From Sphingobacteriaceae bacterium (GTDB taxonomy: Bacteria > Bacteroidota > Bacteroidia > Sphingobacteriales > Sphingobacteriaceae): a stretch of 41,950 nucleotides of DNA. This document shows, piece after piece, positions 23,770-32,460 of the stretch. The stretch covers positions 1 to 41,950 of the forward strand of contig JACMJM010000023.1 of NCBI GenBank assembly GCA_014380615.1, read 5' to 3'. The position numbers were made by a program, and so were the translations under genes. A model generated the notes under the pieces. That model was not told the DNA's origin, did not search any database, and was given only the letters and a program-made list of their open reading frames with translations. How positions within the stretch are numbered: the first letter of the stretch is position 1; every line of letters begins with the position of its first letter.

Positions 23770-24702
23770 ATGAAGGTATATAAACACCTGAATGAATTTC
23801 AACAAGTAAAAAATGCGGTTGTAACGATCGGCACTTTCGATGGTGTTCATATCGGACACCGGAAAATCATTTCCAGGTTAACAGAGGTTGCCAGGCAAAT
23901 TAACGGAGAGAGTGTTATTCTTACTTTCTTTCCGCATCCGCGGATGATTTTGAACCCTGAGGATATAAATCTGAAATTAATTACTACTATAAATGAGAAG
24001 GCTTCGCTTTTAGAACAGCTAGGCGTAGATCATTTAATTATCACCCCCTTTACGCGCGACTTTTCAAATCTTACCGCCGAGACGTATATCAGACAGATTC
24101 TGGTGGAGAAAATAGGCACCAGAAAAATCATAATCGGCTACGACCACCATTTCGGTAAAGACAGAGAAGGAAACCTGGGGCAATTACAACGGTTTGCTCC
24201 TGAATATAAGTATGAGGTTGAGGAAATTCCAGAACAGGATATTCACGATGTGGCGGTAAGCTCTACCCAGATAAGAAACGCGCTTATTAAAGGCGATGTA
24301 CAGACTGCCATTGATTTTCTCGGATACCCCTTTAGTCTGTACGGACAAGTTATTAAAGGCGACCAACTGGGCCGCACTTTAGGCTTTCCAACCGCCAACC
24401 TTCTTATCGAAGAGAATTATAAATTAATTCCCGGCGACGGAATTTATGCGGTAAATGTAAAAATCGACAAGGATACGGTAACCTACAAGGGCATGCTGTA
24501 CATCGGAAACCGCCCTACAATAAACGGTATGTCGCGAAATATCGAGGTAAATATTTTCGATTTCGACAGGGAGATATACCGTAGTTACGTTACAATTGAG
24601 TTTATTTATTTTATACGCGGAGACATTCGATTTGACAATATTGAAGCCCTGAAACTACAGATAGCCGCCGATAAACATTCTGCTTTAACTTTGTTATCTT
24701 AG
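23770..24702 (+). CDS. ribF: Bifunctional riboflavin kinase / FAD synthetase
   Basis: 310 residues in two domains. The N-terminal FMN adenylyltransferase domain (about 1-180) has 'TIGTFDGVHIGHRKI', 'TFFPHPRMIL' and 'IIGYDHHFGKDREGN'. The C-terminal riboflavin kinase domain (about 185-310) has 'GDQLGRTLGFPTANL' and 'GDGIYAVNV'. It converts riboflavin to FMN and FAD. It lies 12 bp after truB, last in the ftsX-uppP-truB run. Confidence 0.96.
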   Translation: MKVYKHLNEFQQVKNAVVTIGTFDGVHIGHRKIISRLTEVARQINGESVILTFFPHPRMILNPEDINLKLITTINEKASLLEQLGVDHLIITPFTRDFSNLTAETYIRQILVEKIGTRKIIIGYDHHFGKDREGNLGQLQRFAPEYKYEVEEIPEQDIHDVAVSSTQIRNALIKGDVQTAIDFLGYPFSLYGQVIKGDQLGRTLGFPTANLLIEENYKLIPGDGIYAVNVKIDKDTVTYKGMLYIGNRPTINGMSRNIEVNIFDFDREIYRSYVTIEFIYFIRGDIRFDNIEALKLQIAADKHSALTLLS

Positions 24703-24735
24703 GATAACCCCTAAAATAAGATAGCATATTGTGTT

Positions 24736-25815
24736 GTGAGAAAACTCAACCTTGACAAGCAGGAAGCAGAATTTTTAAATCAAACCATTAAGCATTGGGA
24801 ATCGGAAGGCCTTGTAAGTAAAGAAACGGCCCAGCAACTTTACGATTCTTATGAAACTAAAGAATTTGACTGGAGGAAACTTGCTCAGTATTCTTTTTGG
24901 ATTGCTTTAGCATGCGGCCTTATCGCTTTTGCTTCTCTTATAATTAATGATGATATCCTTAATCTCCTAAAAAAACTTTCTGATACGCCCGATATCGCCA
25001 TTAGCCTTATCTCAGCCGGAATAGCGGCATGGCTCTACTATCACGGCCAAAAGAGCAAGCAAATTTATCCTGAAAAAGTATTAAGTAATGAGGCTACTCT
25101 ATTCGTAGCGGTGTTGTTTACTGCAAGCAGTATCGCCTTTCTGGGAAAAGCATTCGACAATGGTTCGGGACGTTTCTCTATGTTATTTCTGCTTTCGGTT
25201 TTCGTTTACGGGGTTTTAGCGAGAAAATTTAAGTCGCAATTAATCTGGGCTTTCGCACTGGTATCTCTTGGAAGCTGGTTTGGTACAGAAACAGGCTATC
25301 AAACAGCCTGGAGAGATTATTTTCTCCGTATGAATTATCCCTTGAGGTTTGTTTTCTTTGGTGCCCTACTTACTTTCGCAGGCTTTCACTTACAGAAAAT
25401 TAAAGGACTAGAAATCTTTCGCACCATTACTTATGTCATCGGCCAGCTTTATTTATTCGGCTCACTATGGCTCCTCTCCATTTTCGGAAACTTTGGCAAT
25501 CTCGAAGACTGGTTCAGAATAAAGCAAACCGACATTTTTTATTATGCGATACTTTCAGCAGTAGTTTCTATAGGATTTATTGCATTCGGCCTCCGGAAGA
25601 AAGATGAAATCGCCAGAGAATTCGGAATCACCTTCCTCCTCTTAAATATTTATACAAGATACTTTGAATACTTCTGGGATAGAACGGATAAAGCGATTTT
25701 CTTCGCTTTACTCGCGCTTTCATTTTGGCTTATCGGCAGAAAAGCAGAAAAAATCTGGAACCTTGAACTGTTCAATCAAAAGCATTCAAACGTTGAAAAA
25801 CTTGGGGAACCTTAA
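24736..25815 (+). CDS. DUF2157 domain membrane protein
   Basis: 359 residues. A short soluble N-terminus ('EAEFLNQTIKHWESEGLVSKETAQQLYDSYE') typical of DUF2157 precedes about nine hydrophobic segments. Start GTG at 24736-24738; the frame is closed upstream by TGA. The family has no established function. It lies 33 bp after ribF and may be co-transcribed. Its 3' end overlaps the convergent OsmC gene by 4 bp, so no intrinsic terminator separates them. Confidence 0.8.
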   Translation: MRKLNLDKQEAEFLNQTIKHWESEGLVSKETAQQLYDSYETKEFDWRKLAQYSFWIALACGLIAFASLIINDDILNLLKKLSDTPDIAISLISAGIAAWLYYHGQKSKQIYPEKVLSNEATLFVAVLFTASSIAFLGKAFDNGSGRFSMLFLLSVFVYGVLARKFKSQLIWAFALVSLGSWFGTETGYQTAWRDYFLRMNYPLRFVFFGALLTFAGFHLQKIKGLEIFRTITYVIGQLYLFGSLWLLSIFGNFGNLEDWFRIKQTDIFYYAILSAVVSIGFIAFGLRKKDEIAREFGITFLLLNIYTRYFEYFWDRTDKAIFFALLALSFWLIGRKAEKIWNLELFNQKHSNVEKLGEP

Positions 25816-26231
25816 CTTTCTTTGATATTTAAAGAATAAGTAATCTCCACGCCACCGGCAGCCAGCATATCGTGAACTGAGCAGTATTTCTTTACCGCCA
25901 GTTCAGCCGCTTTTTCGGCTTTGCCCGAATCTATTGTCCCGGTGATATTGAATGTCATGTGAATTTTTGTAAATACGGCAGGCACGCCATCCCTGCGCTC
26001 TCCTTCAACACTTACAGAAACATCCGCGATTTCCTGTCGTTGTTTCTTTAATATCGAAATTAAATCAAAAGAGCTGCAAGAACCAAGAGCCATCAACACA
26101 AGTTCCATTGGCCTAACACCCAAACCCTGCCCTCCGATAGCTTCAGAACCGTCGACATGAACTTTCACACTTTCAGAGCCCATAGCTTCAAAATGCACCG
26201 CATCATTCACTCTCTTTAATTCTACTTTCAT
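25812..26231 (-). CDS. OsmC family peroxiredoxin-like protein
   Basis: 139 residues with the OsmC/Ohr fold: Cys52 in 'MALGSCSSFDLISILKKQ' and Cys118 in 'AVKKYCSVHDML' are the redox pair, and 'GGQGLGVRPMELVLMALG' is the typical approach to the first. It resembles the YhfA/OsmC-like branch more than Ohr. Such proteins reduce organic hydroperoxides in the cytoplasm or bind reactive sulfur species. Its ATG lies 1 bp after the sulfhydrylase stop, so the two are almost certainly co-transcribed and coupled. Confidence 0.9.
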   Translation of the reverse strand: MKVELKRVNDAVHFEAMGSESVKVHVDGSEAIGGQGLGVRPMELVLMALGSCSSFDLISILKKQRQEIADVSVSVEGERRDGVPAVFTKIHMTFNITGTIDSGKAEKAAELAVKKYCSVHDMLAAGGVEITYSLNIKES

Positions 26232-26232
26232 A

Positions 26233-27402
26233 TTATTTTGAATTATCTAAAGCCTGTTTTATATCACCTAAAATATCTTCCGCATCTTCTAATCCAACCG
26301 ATATCCGAATACTTCCGGGTTGGATTCCAATAGCGTTACGCTCAGACTCACTCAATTTCGAATGAGTAGTGGATGCAGGATGAGTAGCAATGGTTCTTGA
26401 ATCGCCCAAATTGGAGGATATAGAGATCATCTTCAAAGCATCGAGAAAACGTTTGGCCCGTTCGAAACCACCATCTACAATAAAGGTAACAATACCGCCA
26501 CCCTGTTTCATCTGGCGCTTAGCCAGTTCATACTGAGGATGCGACGGCAGATGAGGATAACGAACCAATTCAACCGCAGGTTGGGTTTCGAGCATTTCGG
26601 CAAGCTTAAGAGCCGAACTGCAATGCCTGTCCATACGAATAGTAAGCGTTTCAAGGCCCTTAGAAAAAATCCAGGCATTAAAAGCCGACATTGCCGGGCC
26701 GGTATGACGGATGAAAAACATTAGCTCCTTAATCAGATCGGCTCTTCCTACTACCACTCCGCCTAAAACGCGCCCTTGTCCGTCAAAATATTTAGTGGCT
26801 GAATGACTTACTAAATCTATTCCGTATTGGATAGGTTTCTGCAGATACGGAGTAGCGAAACAATTATCAACGTTTATAATAATGTGAGGATACTTCTTCT
26901 TAAAACCGCCCAGCCATTCCAGATCCACCAGTTCCAAACCCGGGTTTGAGGGCGTTTCCAAAAAAATCATTTTGGTTTCGGGTTTAATAGCAGCTTCCCA
27001 CTCTTCTGGCCGGGCAGCATCAACGTATGTAAATGTTATCCCCCAGCGAGGGAACAATTGATTAAGTAATTGATGGGTTGAGCCGAATATAGAGCGACAG
27101 GCAATGATATGGTCTCCGCTCCTTAGTAATCCTGCAAGGGAAGCAAAAATCCCTGCCATACCCGATGAAAAAGCGAGTCCGGCCTCTGCTCCTTCCAATT
27201 CACAAACTTTATCGATAAACTCTGTGGTATTAGGATTTGAGTACCTTGAATAGATATTGCCTTCCAGTTCATCGGCAAAAATCGCCCTTCCCTGCTCAGC
27301 ATCATCAAAGATAAAACTTGAGGTAAGATACAAGGGAACAGAATGTTCTCTGTTCTGACTGCGTGCGGCCTGCTTTCTTATAAGTTTAGATTGCTCTTTC
27401 AT
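26233..27402 (-). CDS. metZ: O-succinylhomoserine sulfhydrylase (trans-sulfuration PLP enzyme)
   Basis: 389 residues of the Cys/Met-metabolism PLP family: 'YSRYSNPNTTEFIDKVCELEGAEAGLAFSSGMAGI', 'IFLETPSNPGLELVDL', and PLP Lys204 in 'DLVSHSATKYFDGQGRVLGG'. The long form with 'GIQPGSIRISVGLEDAEDI' fits O-succinylhomoserine sulfhydrylase, which makes homocysteine from an activated homoserine and sulfide; other members (MetB, MetC, O-acetylhomoserine type) are hard to exclude by sequence reading. A TAAGTTTG box ends 7 nt before the ATG. OsmC follows 1 bp downstream. Confidence 0.85.
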   Translation of the reverse strand: MKEQSKLIRKQAARSQNREHSVPLYLTSSFIFDDAEQGRAIFADELEGNIYSRYSNPNTTEFIDKVCELEGAEAGLAFSSGMAGIFASLAGLLRSGDHIIACRSIFGSTHQLLNQLFPRWGITFTYVDAARPEEWEAAIKPETKMIFLETPSNPGLELVDLEWLGGFKKKYPHIIINVDNCFATPYLQKPIQYGIDLVSHSATKYFDGQGRVLGGVVVGRADLIKELMFFIRHTGPAMSAFNAWIFSKGLETLTIRMDRHCSSALKLAEMLETQPAVELVRYPHLPSHPQYELAKRQMKQGGGIVTFIVDGGFERAKRFLDALKMISISSNLGDSRTIATHPASTTHSKLSESERNAIGIQPGSIRISVGLEDAEDILGDIKQALDNSK

Positions 27403-27409
27403 TGAAGGG

Positions 27410-27417
27410 CAAACTTA
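27410..27417 (-). promoter_or_regulatory. -7 box of metZ, nearly leaderless
   Basis: Minus-strand TAAGTTTG, an exact TAnnTTTG match, ends 7 nt before the metZ ATG at 27402. No TTTG is seen at the -33 position. Confidence 0.5.
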
Positions 27418-27466
27418 CGGAAGATTAGAGTAAATTTTATGTCAAAAAAGATGTGCTTTCAGGAGC

Positions 27467-28411
27467 TCAGAGCATTTTGACGATGAAGCTAATAATGTTT
27501 TTCAAACTTGCGAGAATCACGATAACACCTACTGCAACCATGATACTTTTAGCAGAAATGCGGTTAGCAACCCTTGCCGCAATAGGTGAAGCGATTGCAC
27601 TACCCACTACCAATCCGCCTATTGCAGCCCAATGCAAGCCCCTTAGCATGGTTATAAATGTTAACGAACTCATCAAGGCAACAAAGAATCGTGATGCCTT
27701 AACCGCTCCTAAAGAGAACCTGGCGTGACGCCCGCCTGCAATAAGAGTTGAAAGCACTATGGAACCCCAGCCCCCGCCGCCCACTGCATCAACCAGCCCT
27801 CCGCCAAACCCCAATGCAGTAATATTTTTGATCTTCTTTTTTACTTCTCCGGGTTTTCGCTTAAGATTAAACGCCTTTGTAAGGATGACCAAGCCCAAAA
27901 CAAGGGTGTATAATGATACAAAAGGCTTTGTATAGGCGCTGTAATGCTCAAGAGAGGATAACATGTAAGCACCTATAACCGCTCCTATGATTCCGGGGAT
28001 TACCAGCATTTTAAATAGTTTGCGGTTAACGTTACCCATCTTGTAGTGCATAAATCCCGCTATTCCATTACTTAATATTTCTGATAAATGAACTGCGGTA
28101 CTGGCCGATGCAGGGGGTATTCCCATGGATATGCTAAATGTTGTAGAGGTGACGCCATATGACATCCCGATCGCACCATCAATCATTGCAAACACAAAGC
28201 CGGCAATTAAGAAATAGTAAAACTCAATGGGAATATCCGAAAAATACGCTTGAAAGGATGGAACATTCGCCCATAACAAAACAATAGCGATTATCACCAA
28301 CGCAAATGATGCTACCCACAAAATCAGCTTTGTTTGGCGAAGCTCCGGTTGAGTACCAATTGCATCTTCCTGAACTATCACTTCGGGCTCTTCAGCAGAA
28401 TTCAACTCCAT
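27467..28411 (-). CDS. Sulfite exporter TauE/SafE family permease
   Basis: 314 residues with about eight membrane segments and the family's two glycine-rich repeats: 'GFVFAMIDGAIGMSYGVTSTTFSISMGIPPASAS' and 'GFGGGLVDAVGGGGWGSIV'. An acidic N-terminal tail (1-25) precedes the first membrane span. TauE/SafE proteins export sulfite, sulfoacetate or related organosulfur anions. The neighbours (a sulfide-consuming sulfhydrylase 64 bp downstream and OsmC) support a sulfur role. Co-directional with uvrA 51 bp upstream. Confidence 0.88.
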   Translation of the reverse strand: MELNSAEEPEVIVQEDAIGTQPELRQTKLILWVASFALVIIAIVLLWANVPSFQAYFSDIPIEFYYFLIAGFVFAMIDGAIGMSYGVTSTTFSISMGIPPASASTAVHLSEILSNGIAGFMHYKMGNVNRKLFKMLVIPGIIGAVIGAYMLSSLEHYSAYTKPFVSLYTLVLGLVILTKAFNLKRKPGEVKKKIKNITALGFGGGLVDAVGGGGWGSIVLSTLIAGGRHARFSLGAVKASRFFVALMSSLTFITMLRGLHWAAIGGLVVGSAIASPIAARVANRISAKSIMVAVGVIVILASLKNIISFIVKML

Positions 28412-28462
28412 ATGGACCTATTATTCGGCTAAAATACAAAGTATATAAGATTAGTAGGCTGT

Positions 28463-31261
28463 TTATTTGAAATGTGATTTCAAGAACTGGCCAGTGTATG
28501 ATTCTTCCTGTTTAATCAGATCTTCCGGAGTACCTTCAAACATTAACCTTCCGCCTCTATCGCCACCTTCCGGGCCGATATCAATTACCCAATCGGCACA
28601 TTTCACTACATCCATGTTGTGTTCAATTACAAGAATAGTGTTCCCCTGATCGAGTAATGCGTTGAATGATTTTAAAAGCTTTTTGATATCATGAAAATGA
28701 AGCCCGGTAGTGGGCTCATCAAAGATGAACAGTGTTTTATGGCTGTTATTCCCTTTAATTAAAAAAGAGGCGAGCTTAATCCGTTGTGCTTCACCACCCG
28801 AGAGTGTGTTAGATGACTGCCCCAAATGCACATATCCTAACCCTACATCGGCTAAAGGCTGCATTTTAGTTAGAATCTTCGGTTCCTTTTTAAAAAATTC
28901 CAGAGCTTCATCTATCGTCAGATCTAATACCTCAGAAACGTTTTTATCCTGATAAGTGATATCCAAAACATGTTGCTTGAAACGCTTACCGTCGCAGCCC
29001 TCGCAGGTTAAGTAAATATCAGCCATAAACTGCATCTCAATTTTCACCTCTCCTTCGCCCTGGCAAACATCACAACGTCCTCCTTCCACATTAAAAGAAA
29101 ATGCCGCAGGCTTTAATCCTGCCGCTTTCGCGGAAGCTTGTGATGAGTAAAGGTTCCGGATTTCATCCCAGGCCTTTACATAAGTCACCGGATTAGAACG
29201 GGAAGACCTTCCTATCGGATTTTGATCCACCAATTCTACCTGCTCTATTTTATTAAAATCCCCGGTCAGCTCATCATAAGCACCGGTTTGTTCGCCCGAG
29301 TAATGGCCAAGGGTTTTTTGAAGTGCGGGCTGTAGAATCCGCTTAACCAATGATGTTTTACCCGACCCGGACACGCCTGTAACACAGGTAAAAACATTTA
29401 AAGGGAATTTAACATCGATATTTTGCAGATTATTTTCCCTGGCCCCCTTTATTTCGATAAAATCATTCCATCGCCTTCTGCTAACCGGAACGTCAATTCG
29501 TTCTCTCCCGCTAAGGTATTTTCCGGTGAGACTGTTTTCATCTTTTAATATTTCCTGGTAATTACCTGTAAAAATCAGATTTCCTCCTTCAGTACCCGCA
29601 GCCGGGCCGATATCTATTAAATGGTCGGCGGCACTCATAATTTCTTCTTCATGCTCAACCACCAAAACGGTATTTCCTACATCCCGTAAGGATTTTAATA
29701 CGCCGATAAGCTTTTGAGTATCTTTCGGATGAAGGCCGATACTAGGCTCGTCCAAAACATAAACCGACCCCACCAACGAACTCCCCAAAGAAGTAGCCAG
29801 ATTTATCCTTTGCGATTCTCCGCCCGAGAGCGTATTCGAAAGACGATTAAGGGTAAGATAACTAAGGCCTACATCGTTCAAAAACTTTATTCGGTTGGTA
29901 ATTTCAGCCAGCAGCCGTTTAGCTATTTTTGTTTCGTTCTCACCAAGGCTAAGACTTTCAAATAATTCAAGTGCCCTATCCAGCGGCATTAAAACAATGT
30001 CGGTAATAGATTTTCCTTCTATTTTAACATAGGTAGCATCTTTACGTAAGCGGCTGCCTTTACACTCCGGGCAATTGGTTTTTCCGCGATAGCGTGAAAG
30101 CATTACACGGTACTGTATTTTATAGGTTTGCTCTTCGAGATGTTTGAAGAATTCGTCTAATCCTTTAAAATATTTATTTCCGGTCCAAAGTAATTGCTTT
30201 TGTTCGTCGGTAAGATGATTAAATGATCGATGAACAGGATAATCGAATTTCAACGCGTGTTTTAGTAACTCATCAAGCCACTCCCGCATCTTCTCACCCC
30301 GCCATGGGGCTATCGCTCCGTCGTAAACCGATTTATTTTTATCAGGAATAACCAAATCCTCATCAATTCCAATCACTTTTCCGTAGCCTTCGCAACGTTT
30401 GCAAGCTCCGTAAGGATTATTGAAACTGAAAAAATTAGGGGTAGGTTCTTCAAAGCGTATTCCGTCAAGCTCAAACCTGTCGCAGAAAAAGTGTTTGCTG
30501 CCGTTTTCTTCAACATAACAATCGCCTTTTCCTTCAAAAAAAGCAGTCTGCACAGAATCGGCTACCCGGCTTAATGTTTCTTCATCATTACTCACTGTAA
30601 TCCTGTCGATAACGATATTTAGGGCAGATGCGTCCAGTTTATCATTTATAACCGATTTATCCTCCAGCAAATCTTCAATTTTTGATAGCTTATCGCCAAA
30701 ATAAACCCGTAAAAATCCTTTCTGTAGTAAAACGGCTAGTTCTTCTTTAACGGTTCTGTTGCTGTGAGGGTGCAATGGGCAAAAAACAATTACCGATGTT
30801 TCTTCGGGCAAAGCCGAAATAAAATTTACTACCGTGGTTACCGAATCCTTTTTTACTTCTATCCCCGAAATGGGAGAATATGTTTTTCCCACCCTGGAAA
30901 AAAGAAGCTTGAGATAATCATAAATCTCTGTAGAAGTGCCTACCGTTGAACGCGGGTTACTTGTGATTACTTTCTGCTCGATTGCGATAGCAGGCGCAAT
31001 CCCTTTTATATAATCCACGTCGGGCTTATTCATTCTACCCATAAACTGCCGGGCATAAGACGACAAGCTTTCCACATATCGCCGCTGGCCCTCGGCATAG
31101 AGGGTATCAAAAGCGAGTGAGGACTTTCCAGAGCCTGACATTCCGGTAATTACCACCAGTTTATTTTTGGGTATAGCCACATCTATATTCTTTAGATTAT
31201 GAACTCTGGCACCCTTAATGATAATATTATGTTTGGGATCTTTCTCTGACTCTGTACTCAT
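28463..31261 (-). CDS. uvrA: Excinuclease ABC subunit A
   Basis: 932 residues, normal for UvrA. Two ABC ATPase halves: Walker A '[12 protein letters not shown]' (Lys46) and '[12 protein letters not shown]' (Lys635), signatures '[12 protein letters not shown]' and '[12 protein letters not shown]', Walker B ending 'LDEPSIGLH' and 'FDEPTTGLH'. Zinc modules appear as 'CKRCEGYG'/'CPECKGSR' and '[10 protein letters not shown]'/'CEGCDGKRF'. UvrA recognises bulky DNA lesions and loads UvrB in nucleotide excision repair. A -7 box TATTTTTG lies 65 nt upstream, facing the divergent sigma-factor promoter. Confidence 0.98.
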   Translation of the reverse strand: MSTESEKDPKHNIIIKGARVHNLKNIDVAIPKNKLVVITGMSGSGKSSLAFDTLYAEGQRRYVESLSSYARQFMGRMNKPDVDYIKGIAPAIAIEQKVITSNPRSTVGTSTEIYDYLKLLFSRVGKTYSPISGIEVKKDSVTTVVNFISALPEETSVIVFCPLHPHSNRTVKEELAVLLQKGFLRVYFGDKLSKIEDLLEDKSVINDKLDASALNIVIDRITVSNDEETLSRVADSVQTAFFEGKGDCYVEENGSKHFFCDRFELDGIRFEEPTPNFFSFNNPYGACKRCEGYGKVIGIDEDLVIPDKNKSVYDGAIAPWRGEKMREWLDELLKHALKFDYPVHRSFNHLTDEQKQLLWTGNKYFKGLDEFFKHLEEQTYKIQYRVMLSRYRGKTNCPECKGSRLRKDATYVKIEGKSITDIVLMPLDRALELFESLSLGENETKIAKRLLAEITNRIKFLNDVGLSYLTLNRLSNTLSGGESQRINLATSLGSSLVGSVYVLDEPSIGLHPKDTQKLIGVLKSLRDVGNTVLVVEHEEEIMSAADHLIDIGPAAGTEGGNLIFTGNYQEILKDENSLTGKYLSGRERIDVPVSRRRWNDFIEIKGARENNLQNIDVKFPLNVFTCVTGVSGSGKTSLVKRILQPALQKTLGHYSGEQTGAYDELTGDFNKIEQVELVDQNPIGRSSRSNPVTYVKAWDEIRNLYSSQASAKAAGLKPAAFSFNVEGGRCDVCQGEGEVKIEMQFMADIYLTCEGCDGKRFKQHVLDITYQDKNVSEVLDLTIDEALEFFKKEPKILTKMQPLADVGLGYVHLGQSSNTLSGGEAQRIKLASFLIKGNNSHKTLFIFDEPTTGLHFHDIKKLLKSFNALLDQGNTILVIEHNMDVVKCADWVIDIGPEGGDRGGRLMFEGTPEDLIKQEESYTGQFLKSHFK

Positions 31262-31326
31262 GAAACCTAAAGAAGTTTTTTCTCGTATATAGATTATAAG
31301 AAGAAATTACAAGGATTGTTTAGGCT

Positions 31327-31334
31327 CAAAAATA
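31327..31334 (-). promoter_or_regulatory. -7 box upstream of uvrA
   Basis: Minus-strand TATTTTTG matches TAnnTTTG and ends 65 nt before the uvrA ATG. No TTTG at the -33 distance. Confidence 0.5.
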
Positions 31335-31368
31335 CGACCAAATCCTGTAATTATTTTATAAATAAATG

Positions 31369-31399
31369 TTTGTACATACAATATTTTTGCTTATATTTG
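31369..31399 (+). promoter_or_regulatory. Bacteroidota-type promoter of the sigma-factor gene
   Basis: TTTG (31369-31372), a 19-bp spacer and TATATTTG (31392-31399) match the primary-sigma consensus exactly. A second box, TATTTTTG, overlaps the spacer (31382-31389). The predicted leader is about 110 nt and carries AAAGGAG at 31438-31444 with no start codon behind it. Confidence 0.75.
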
Positions 31400-31516
31400 A
31401 TATACACACAAACAACCAATAGTACATTTTCAAACTTAAAGGAGACACTTATAGATAAAACTCTACTTAAATAACTTTATACTAAATCAATTAAGGGTAA
31501 TTTAAATAGGAGTCCT

Positions 31517-32104
31517 ATGAAGCTTCAAGCGATGAACGACCAAGAGTTGGTACACATGTACATAACAGGTCAAGAGACGGGTTTAGAAGAGCTGGTACGC
31601 AGACACAAAACCAAAATTTATACATCTATATATATGCTGGTTAAAGACCAGTATCTGGCCGAAGATATCTTTCAGGATACTTTCATTAAAGTAGTAAATA
31701 CCTTAAAGGCCGGGAAGTACAATGAAGAGGGTAAATTTTTACCCTGGGTACTTCGTATAGCACACAATCTGGTAATCGATCATTTCCGTAAAGAAAAGCG
31801 TACGCCGGTGATTACCAGTGGTGACGGATTTGACATTTTTGATGTTCTGGGCTTTTATGATGAGAGCATAGAGGATAAAATGATCAGAAATCAAACTCAC
31901 AAAGATCTTAAGACATTGATCCAGCTGCTGCCGGAAGAGCAGAAAGAGGTGTTAATTATGCGCCACTACGGAGAATTGAGCTTTAAAGAAATTGCCGACA
32001 TTACCAATGTGAGTATTAACACTGCCTTGGGCCGTATGCGTTATGCGTTAAATAACCTTCGTAAAATGATGCAGACGAAAGAAATGAGTCTTAAAATCAA
32101 TTAG
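31517..32104 (+). CDS. Sigma-70 family RNA polymerase sigma factor (ECF-like)
   Basis: 195 residues: sigma region 2 (about 20-95; 'YLAEDIFQDTFIKVV', 'FLPWVLRIAHNLVIDHFRKEKR') and region 4 (about 130-185; 'LPEEQKEVLIMRHYGELSFKEIADITNVSINTALGRMRYALNNLRK'), with no regions 1 or 3, as in ECF sigmas. No classical membrane anti-sigma gene follows; the next gene encodes a 64-residue acidic protein. An AGGAG sequence (31508-31512) precedes the ATG by 4 nt, unusual here because most genes in the window have no Shine-Dalgarno. The promoter is housekeeping-type rather than an obvious autoregulated ECF promoter. Confidence 0.92.
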   Translation: MKLQAMNDQELVHMYITGQETGLEELVRRHKTKIYTSIYMLVKDQYLAEDIFQDTFIKVVNTLKAGKYNEEGKFLPWVLRIAHNLVIDHFRKEKRTPVITSGDGFDIFDVLGFYDESIEDKMIRNQTHKDLKTLIQLLPEEQKEVLIMRHYGELSFKEIADITNVSINTALGRMRYALNNLRKMMQTKEMSLKIN

Positions 32105-32139
32105 TTTAAAAAAAAATAGAAATTGTAAAATATTAAATT

Positions 32140-32204
32140 AGCAATGCCGTTTATTTGGTATATTAAACGTCACAAAAACATTTATACTTTTAACCGGCAT
32201 TGCT
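32140..32204 (+). promoter_or_regulatory. Long-range inverted repeat ahead of the small acidic protein gene
   Basis: A perfect 10-bp inverted repeat (32140-32149 with 32195-32204) encloses 45 nt and ends 1 nt before the ATG at 32206. There is no T-run after it, so it is not an ordinary terminator. In the mRNA the stem would cover the ribosome landing site of the small gene; on DNA it could be a protein site. Confidence 0.5.
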
Positions 32205-32205
32205 T

Positions 32206-32400
32206 ATGTTACAAATTTCTACTACTGACTCTGACATTAACCCTTTCCCTCATGAAGAATTGGGTGTAACCACTTCATCTTCTTTAGGCGCTGAAGATGA
32301 AGCATTTTACAATTCAATTAAAGAGGGCCTTAACAACCTTTCGACCGATCCGTCGCAGCAATCAGTAGACGCAATTTTAAGCTATTCGAAATCTCGATAA
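32206..32400 (+). CDS. Small acidic protein downstream of the sigma factor
   Basis: 64 residues (MLQISTTDSDINPF...), starting at the ATG at 32206; a TTG 6 nt upstream is possible but lies inside the stem of the inverted repeat. Acidic, no Cys, no signal peptide or membrane segment. The C-terminal part 'LSTDPSQQSVDAILSYSKSR' looks like a compact helix motif. I do not recognise a named family. It lies 101 bp after the sigma factor and has its own terminator (32421-32446), so both can be on one transcript. An anti-sigma or sigma-associated role is only a guess from position. Codon use and a clean terminator argue that it is a real gene. Confidence 0.7.
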   Translation: MLQISTTDSDINPFPHEELGVTTSSSLGAEDEAFYNSIKEGLNNLSTDPSQQSVDAILSYSKSR

Positions 32401-32420
32401 TAATTTCCTTAAAGATCTTT

Positions 32421-32446
32421 AGCCGCCTTTCCGGAGTGCGGCTTTT
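32421..32446 (+). terminator. Terminator of the small acidic protein gene
   Basis: AGCCGC (32421-32426) pairs with GCGGCT (32438-32443), followed by an interrupted T-run that runs straight into the nth -7 box. Confidence 0.7.
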
Positions 32447-32449
32447 CCG

Positions 32450-32457
32450 TATTTTTG
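32450..32457 (+). promoter_or_regulatory. -7 box of nth, leaderless geometry
   Basis: TATTTTTG matches TAnnTTTG exactly and ends 3 nt before the nth ATG at 32461. The -33 position falls in the terminator loop just upstream and reads CTTT rather than TTTG. Confidence 0.5.
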
Positions 32458-32460
32458 TCC

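Noticed and set aside
28463..31261. UvrA paralogue (UvrA2) involved in drug resistance.
   Set aside because: Length, both zinc regions and the full N-terminal insertion fit standard UvrA; UvrA2 proteins are shorter.
32140..32204. Reading the inverted repeat as a sigma-factor terminator.
   Set aside because: The loop is 45 nt and no T-run follows; a terminator would need both a compact stem and a U-tract.
32455..32460. TTG at 32455 as the nth start.
   Set aside because: It lies inside the -7 box, adds only two residues, and the ATG at 32461 matches the family start.
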